DNA of 9,483 bases. Origin: Candidatus Iainarchaeum sp. (lineage in GTDB: Archaea; Iainarchaeota; Iainarchaeia; Iainarchaeales; JAAZKV01). Each line of letters begins with the position of its first letter. Positions within the stretch are counted from its first letter, which is position 1. Both the position numbers and the translations under genes were made by a program. The stretch lies in the NCBI GenBank assembly GCA_026397035.1, contig JAPLVQ010000141.1, positions 12,135 through 21,617 on the forward strand. Direction: 5' to 3'. Positions 5,708-9,483 of this stretch are shown here, piece after piece. Under the pieces are notes generated by a model. It was given only the letters and a program-made list of their open reading frames with translations, had not been told where the DNA came from and searched no databases.

Positions 5708-7198
5708 ATGAAAGTAATTCTTGCTACGCCCCCTCAAGAGAATGACCATACTAATGATGCAATACAATTGCCGTTAAATATTGGTTATTTATCTGAATAT
5801 TTAAAACAAAAGGGCGTGCAAGTAATAACTCTGGATGCTTACGGACTCAAAATGTCTAATAATGAACTAGTTTCAAAGATAATTAAAGAAAATCCGGATC
5901 TTGTAGGCTTTTCAGGAGTAATTCCAAGATTTCAATATTTAAAGAGTACAGTGGATAATTTAAGAAAAAAATGGTCTAAACCAATAGTAGTTGGAGGACC
6001 AATAGTAATGATTGGTCCAAGTCTTTTGGATAAATTAAATGTGGATTATCTTATTAGGGGTGAAGGCGAATACTCTCTTTACGATTTATTACTTTCCATA
6101 AAAGAAAATAAAGGTTTTGAGAAAGTTAAGGGGTTAATATATAAAAAGAATGGGCAAATAGTGGAAAATTTATGTGAACGAATCAATGACTTAAATATAA
6201 TTCCTTTCCCAAAATATGAATGTTTGCCTTTAGAGCAATACACAAAGTTCAAACTTTTTAACAAAACAATTGTTAATCCTGTAACAATAATTACCTCTCG
6301 TGGTTGTCCTGCGCATTGTATTTTTTGCTGCAGGTATCATGGAAATCTAGTAAGATTAAGAACTGCGGAACATATAATTCCTGAAATTGAATATTGGGTA
6401 AAAGAAAAAGACTGTAATGAGTTTAACATTTGCGATTCAACATTTACTCTAAACAAACAGAGAGTAATGGAATTTTGTGATTTAATAGCTGACAAAAAAG
6501 TTGATATAAAATGGACTTGTCAAAGCCGTGTTAATACGATTGATAAACAAATGGTTAAAAAAATGAAAGAAACAGGGTGCAAATTAATTTATTATGGTGT
6601 AGAATCGGGGTCACAGAGAGTTTTAGATTACTTGAAAAAAGGAATTACTATTGAGAAAGTAAAAGATGTGTTTGAGATGACAAGAAAGCAAGGCATGGGT
6701 ACGTTAGGTTCTTTTATTGTGGGGACCCCGACTGAAACAAAAAAGGAGCTTAAAGAAACTTTGTCCCTTGTGAAGACTTTACCTATAGATTTCTATTTGT
6801 TTTCAATATTTAAACCCTATCCTGGTACTGAAGCATTTGAGATTCTAAAAAGCAAGAATGTCAAGATTACAGAGGATTATACTTTATTTGGCGGGCACAA
6901 TATGGTTTTTGATGGCAGTTTACCTGAAGAATATTTGAAGAATATTGTTAAAGAATTGTATTATATTCAAGCAAAAAAAGTTCTTCAAAAGTTAAAGACT
7001 ATGCCAAAATTTAGTTCTACAACTAATGCTGGTAGGGTTAGTTGGTTTGGGGCGCTGGAAACATACATTAATACTGTGCCTGATGCGGGTATAACAGTTA
7101 CAGAGAAAGAAATTTGTGAATTTGGGGGTAATATTTATAGATGGAATAACACATATTTTATTTATCTTGAGATACTAAGCAAGTTAATTTTTGGATAA
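5708..7198 (+). CDS. Cobalamin-binding-domain radical SAM enzyme (class B methyltransferase-like)
   Basis: The N-terminal Rossmann-type domain (about 1-140) matches B12-binding radical SAM proteins: LPLNIGYLSEYL, PDLVGFSG, PIVVGGP (92-98) and DYLIRGEGE (113-121). As in many of this class, the DxHxxG motif of classical B12 proteins is not seen. The radical SAM core carries C200-PAH-C204-IF-C207 (a further Cys, C208, follows), CDSTFTLN, YYGVESGSQRVLDYLKKG (295-312) and FIVGTPTET. The tail after about residue 400 is family-specific and unrecognised. Members methylate unactivated carbons or phosphinates, or do ring and cyclisation chemistry, using cobalamin and SAM; in RiPP pathways they often C-methylate peptide side chains. 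At 496 aa it is full length. AGGTGA, overlapping the previous stop, lies 6 bases before the ATG. As the last gene of the peptide operon it probably acts on the same peptide, but enzymes of this broad family also serve in lipid and cofactor synthesis, so the substrate is uncertain. Confidence 0.92.
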   Translation: MKVILATPPQENDHTNDAIQLPLNIGYLSEYLKQKGVQVITLDAYGLKMSNNELVSKIIKENPDLVGFSGVIPRFQYLKSTVDNLRKKWSKPIVVGGPIVMIGPSLLDKLNVDYLIRGEGEYSLYDLLLSIKENKGFEKVKGLIYKKNGQIVENLCERINDLNIIPFPKYECLPLEQYTKFKLFNKTIVNPVTIITSRGCPAHCIFCCRYHGNLVRLRTAEHIIPEIEYWVKEKDCNEFNICDSTFTLNKQRVMEFCDLIADKKVDIKWTCQSRVNTIDKQMVKKMKETGCKLIYYGVESGSQRVLDYLKKGITIEKVKDVFEMTRKQGMGTLGSFIVGTPTETKKELKETLSLVKTLPIDFYLFSIFKPYPGTEAFEILKSKNVKITEDYTLFGGHNMVFDGSLPEEYLKNIVKELYYIQAKKVLQKLKTMPKFSSTTNAGRVSWFGALETYINTVPDAGITVTEKEICEFGGNIYRWNNTYFIYLEILSKLIFG

Positions 7199-7254
7199 TT
7201 ATTAATGTTTTGTGGATTTTGTGAGTCCGACAACACGGTTGGGGTATAAAAGTA
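7199..7254. other. Short convergent intergenic gap
   Basis: These 56 bases separate the ends of two genes that converge. T-rich stretches (TTTTGTGGATTTTG at 7207-7220 on the plus strand; ACTTTTATACC on the minus strand) could serve as archaeal oligo-T terminators, but no strong hairpin or long T tract is present. Confidence 0.3.
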
Positions 7255-8313
7255 TTAGTTGTTTAAAATTTGCGCTAGTTCTGAAAGTTTTAGCGGATTT
7301 AAGTAGTGTGTTGTTTCCGGGTTTAGGGCGACGTATCCTTTAACTATTAGCACTGACCCAATGCCGTGTTTTTGGCTTATTGGCTCAAGCACCGAGTCGA
7401 GTTGTCCGTCATTGATTCTTAAAATTTTTGCGAGTTCTTTTCTTTTTATGAACAAGCCTGGTCTTGAAAAAATTGTTTCTATAACTATTCTTGCTTTCTC
7501 AATTTTTGCCCACATATACTGTTCTTTGTGTCTTTCAGGGGCAACGTTCTTTAGTTCTTCAATGTTTTGCAATATTAGTTGTTTAAGCAGTTGTCTTTTT
7601 TGAGGTGAGAGTTTTAAGGGGTTTGTTGGCGGAACAAATAATTTTTGTTGTTGTCTTAGATGTTTAATTTTCTCTAATAGTTCGTAAAAAAGAGCCTGAT
7701 TTTTGTCGCGCGTCATTGATTTGAATTGCCGCAAGGATTCTTTAATTTCGTTTTGAGTTCTAATCATTCCGGCTCTTCTGTTAGCTCCTTTAACTACTGT
7801 TTTATCCACACCAAAGGCCCTAGCAATCATGCTAATTGAAAATTTGTATGTATCATCAGGATTTTTTTCTTTAAGTAATCTGGCAATAAATTCGCTTTCT
7901 TTGTGCGCTTTTCCATTTGCAACGTTTTTGTTGCCTATTCTGCGGGTCAAGTAAGACCCGAGTAATTTTTTGTCAAGCCTTGATGCGCTTGCCTGGCTAA
8001 TACCCAGTTCCCGTTCAATAACCGGCAAGGTGTTTCTTAAAATCCCGCGCATGTAAAAGTATTGATCAACTAATTCTCTGTCTCTAATAATTCCCCTTGC
8101 GTTTGAAAGCGAACCATTTGTTTTACTCGCTACTCTAATAACGTGCCTTGGGCGTACCCCCGGAATCATTTTAGCAATATTAGTTGCCGTGTGCTCACCG
8201 TTTCTTGTTAGTTCAATAATTCTTTGATAAGCCTGTTCGGTCAGCGGACTTTTTGACCTTGTTCTAGCAAGGTAACTATTGTACTTTGCTGATTTATTGG
8301 CACCCGCACGCAT
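7255..8313 (-). CDS. Multi-helix-turn-helix putative DNA-binding regulator, 352 aa
   Basis: I do not recognise a named family. The protein is basic and contains about four helix-turn-helix-like segments: TATNIAKMIPGVRPRHVIRV (42-61), IERELGISQASASRLDKKLL (99-118), ISMIARAFGVDKTVVKGANR (160-179) and, after a Gln/Lys-rich helical linker (about 205-275), RKELAKILRINDGQLDSVLE (291-310), followed by a short beta wing (IGSVLIVKGYVAL). This resembles a chain of sigma-like or resolvase-like HTH units ending in a winged helix. It has no catalytic motif for a recombinase or nuclease, so sequence-specific DNA binding is the likely role. It is convergent with the radical SAM operon and divergent from the JAMM gene, sharing an intergenic region with a tandem repeat it might bind. 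The ATG at 8313 has a TATA-like box about 35 bases upstream and no Shine-Dalgarno, consistent with a leaderless or very short leader. Confidence 0.85.
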   Translation of the reverse strand: MRAGANKSAKYNSYLARTRSKSPLTEQAYQRIIELTRNGEHTATNIAKMIPGVRPRHVIRVASKTNGSLSNARGIIRDRELVDQYFYMRGILRNTLPVIERELGISQASASRLDKKLLGSYLTRRIGNKNVANGKAHKESEFIARLLKEKNPDDTYKFSISMIARAFGVDKTVVKGANRRAGMIRTQNEIKESLRQFKSMTRDKNQALFYELLEKIKHLRQQQKLFVPPTNPLKLSPQKRQLLKQLILQNIEELKNVAPERHKEQYMWAKIEKARIVIETIFSRPGLFIKRKELAKILRINDGQLDSVLEPISQKHGIGSVLIVKGYVALNPETTHYLNPLKLSELAQILNN

Positions 8314-8341
8314 TTTGAATCGTTAATACAAATAAAATTAC

Positions 8342-8354
8342 TTGTATATTAAAC
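8342..8354 (-). promoter_or_regulatory. Candidate TATA box of the multi-HTH gene
   Basis: On the minus strand this reads TTTAATATACAA. Its centre is about 35 bases from the ATG at 8313, which would place the transcript start near 8322 with only a few untranslated bases, in line with the absence of a ribosome binding site. Confidence 0.4.
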
Positions 8355-8362
8355 ATTGGGTG

Positions 8363-8385
8363 TCAAAATTAATTTCAAAATTAAT
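8363..8385 (+). repeat. Tandem 11-bp direct repeat, possible operator
   Basis: TCAAAATTAAT occurs at 8363-8373 and again at 8375-8385, a 12-base period, between the two divergent promoters. A near copy with one extra A lies just after the JAMM gene at 9168-9179. The period is close to one helical turn, so two protein units could bind side by side; the adjacent multi-HTH protein is a natural candidate. AT-rich DNA makes chance repeats fairly easy, so this is only moderately supported. Confidence 0.45.
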
Positions 8386-8416
8386 CCTCAAAGCGATTTT
8401 CAAATGGTTAAATGCA

Positions 8417-8430
8417 AAAGTATATATTTA
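8417..8430 (+). promoter_or_regulatory. Archaeal BRE/TATA promoter of the JAMM gene, probably leaderless
   Basis: AAAGTATATATTTA is a strong archaeal promoter core, with purine-rich BRE-like bases before TATATA. Its centre near 8425 lies about 27 bases before the ATG at 8453, so transcription should start at or within a base or two of the start codon. No Shine-Dalgarno precedes the ATG, which agrees with a leaderless message. Confidence 0.7.
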
Positions 8431-8452
8431 CTGGTATTGCCATAATTAGCAT

Positions 8453-9157
8453 ATGCCCCAAAGAAAGCCAAGCATAAGGCGCGAGTCTTTTCGAAGTTTT
8501 TTTCAGCGTGAATTGAGGCGTAATATAAAAGATTCTGCTAAGATTGGTGCGAATACTCGTGAAGTAAGTTTTGCAAAACAGTTTGGAAAGAAGCCTTATT
8601 CAACTACTGTGCGTGTGCAAAAAAAAGATTTGGCTGAATTTGCATATTCCCCTGTTGGAATGATGCTTGCTATGCAGGAAAGGGCTGGCGGGCTTAGTCT
8701 TGTTAGACCAGTTAGGGAGTCTCTTGCGACAACGCTTATTCATAATCATCCTATGGGGACTGGTTCATTTTCAGCGGAGGATATTAAAATGTTTCTTAAT
8801 GAAGCGTCTAAAAATAAACGGCTTCGATATAATGTTATTGTAGCGCATAACTCAAAAGGCAGGGAACTTGGACGTACAGTTCTTTATTATCCGAGCAGCA
8901 AGGCGGGTGCTAAAAAGCTTTTAGTTTTGTTCAAAAAAGCCCTGAACAAAAGATTTTTAGCAAGACGGGCTGAGATAAGAAAATATCCTGAAAAGTTTAG
9001 GCAGCTTGGATGTGGTGATAATATTCTTAGCAGTAAAGAAGAGCGCGAGTTTGTTCTTGACTTTTTAAGAAAACACAATCTTAAACTCTATTATATTCCT
9101 GTGAAGGGACGCGTGTATAATAAAGGTAGCGATACTTTTTGGCTTCAAAAGAAATAA
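8453..9157 (+). CDS. JAMM/RadC-like (JAB/MPN) putative metalloprotease, 234 aa
   Basis: The core motif is H97-N-H99-P followed by S107 and D110: HxH, seven residues, S, two residues, D, exactly the JAMM zinc-binding pattern of JAB/MPN isopeptidases and RadC-like proteins (HNHP is the RadC/JAB form). The catalytic Glu that normally lies upstream could be E62, E76 or E89; I cannot choose. The first 30 residues are very Arg-rich, and the region after about 145 is basic and helical with no family I know, so nucleic-acid contact is possible. JAMM enzymes remove ubiquitin-like modifiers or cleave peptides; the RadC-type function is unclear. No ubiquitin-like, E1 or E2 gene is seen here. It is divergent from the multi-HTH gene and probably leaderless. 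There is no evidence tying it to the peptide-modification genes. Confidence 0.87.
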   Translation: MPQRKPSIRRESFRSFFQRELRRNIKDSAKIGANTREVSFAKQFGKKPYSTTVRVQKKDLAEFAYSPVGMMLAMQERAGGLSLVRPVRESLATTLIHNHPMGTGSFSAEDIKMFLNEASKNKRLRYNVIVAHNSKGRELGRTVLYYPSSKAGAKKLLVLFKKALNKRFLARRAEIRKYPEKFRQLGCGDNILSSKEEREFVLDFLRKHNLKLYYIPVKGRVYNKGSDTFWLQKK

Positions 9158-9172
9158 TTTGAAAAGTTCAAA
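9158..9172 (+). terminator. Weak inverted repeat after the JAMM gene
   Basis: TTTGAA and TTCAAA arms separated by AAG follow the stop codon directly, with TCTTTTG about 10 bases further on. It could help end transcription, but the six-base AT-rich stem is weak and may be chance. From here to about 9236 I see nothing else. Confidence 0.2.
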
Positions 9173-9236
9173 AATTAATGTCTTTTGCCATAACTTCAGA
9201 TTATTTAACCAATGAAAAACAGTTTTTGTAGTTAGA

Positions 9237-9439
9237 TTATCTTCTTCCAAGAACGAAATATTGAAGGGCAAAGCCTGTGAAGTCGCCAAAACTATATGCA
9301 TTTTCTGCTGAAGGAACAGTTGCTATTACAATACCACCGGAATTTAATCCAGGAATTCCCTGTGGTCTTGCCACGGGGATGAGAAAGGTTATTCTGGGGG
9401 TTGGTTGTATAGTTTGGTATGGTTGAGCGTCTGAATCAT
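9237..9439 (-). pseudogene. Possible interrupted small ORF (frameshift at a C5 run)
   Basis: On the minus strand an open frame ending in TAA at 9237-9239 encodes a protein-like stretch (for example IPGLNSGGIVIATVPSAENA and FTGFALQYFVLGRR) but has no ATG. An ATG at 9439 in another frame runs 16 codons to a stop at 9389-9391. The two frames would join into a 67-codon gene if one C were added to the C5 run (G5 on the plus strand, 9396-9400). That could be a sequencing error, a real frameshift mutation, or coincidence. I recognise no family and find no ribosome binding site. A GTG at 9374 could start a 45-residue version. Confidence 0.25.
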
Positions 9440-9483
9440 TGTGTTTATTATGTGAAGTATCACATGGTTTTGTGTGTTAAGTA

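Noticed and set aside
9065..9301. 78-codon minus-strand frame over the end of the JAMM gene
   Set aside because: Low-complexity hydrophobic/leucine content in AT-rich DNA, overlapping a well supported gene; no start signal.
1..9483. CRISPR array, tRNA or rRNA genes, insertion sequence
   Set aside because: No regularly spaced repeats, tRNA-like cloverleaf, rRNA-like segment, transposase motif or terminal inverted repeats were seen on either strand.

Overview
The window looks archaeal. The DNA is AT-rich. One intergenic region carries a textbook archaeal TATA/BRE element placed so that the message should be leaderless, and several proteins are archaeal in type: an M42 aminopeptidase, a catalytic domain of the methanogen-type (type-2) seryl-tRNA synthetase fold, and multi-HTH and JAMM proteins. 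A small-genome DPANN-like lineage is possible, but nothing here fixes the taxonomy.

Layout. (1) Positions 1-3183 are a minus-strand operon, read right to left: nucleotidyltransferase, stand-alone SerRS2-like catalytic domain, a 201-aa protein with a CX3CX2C cluster, and an M42 peptidase that runs off the left edge. (2) Positions 3184-3327 are a divergent intergenic region. (3) Positions 3328-7198 are a plus-strand operon: a 39-codon peptide gene with a strong Shine-Dalgarno, a radical SAM/SPASM protein with an N-terminal PqqD-like domain, a helical-repeat (TPR-like) protein and a cobalamin-binding-type radical SAM enzyme. Spacing is tight, with one ATGA overlap. (4) Convergent with that operon is a minus-strand protein with about four helix-turn-helix segments (7255-8313). 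(5) Divergent from it is a JAMM/RadC-like putative metalloprotease (8453-9157); the shared intergenic region holds two TATA boxes and a tandem 11-bp repeat. (6) The last 326 bases hold no intact gene, only a weak open frame that seems interrupted at a homopolymer.

Interpretation. The peptide gene directly before a PqqD-radical SAM-SPASM fusion has the architecture of a RiPP (ribosomally made, post-translationally modified peptide) or of a peptide-derived cofactor system such as PQQ or mycofactocin. The two radical SAM enzymes would modify the peptide and the TPR-like protein could hold the complex together. The divergent operon could supply amino-acid activation (SerRS2-like domain), nucleotidyl transfer and proteolytic trimming (M42). 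That link rests on adjacency only. No transporter or immunity gene is visible, which fits an intracellular product at least as well as a secreted one. The SerRS2-like protein keeps its three likely zinc ligands and the motif 2 arginine, but has leucine where motif 3 normally has arginine, so its chemistry may be altered.
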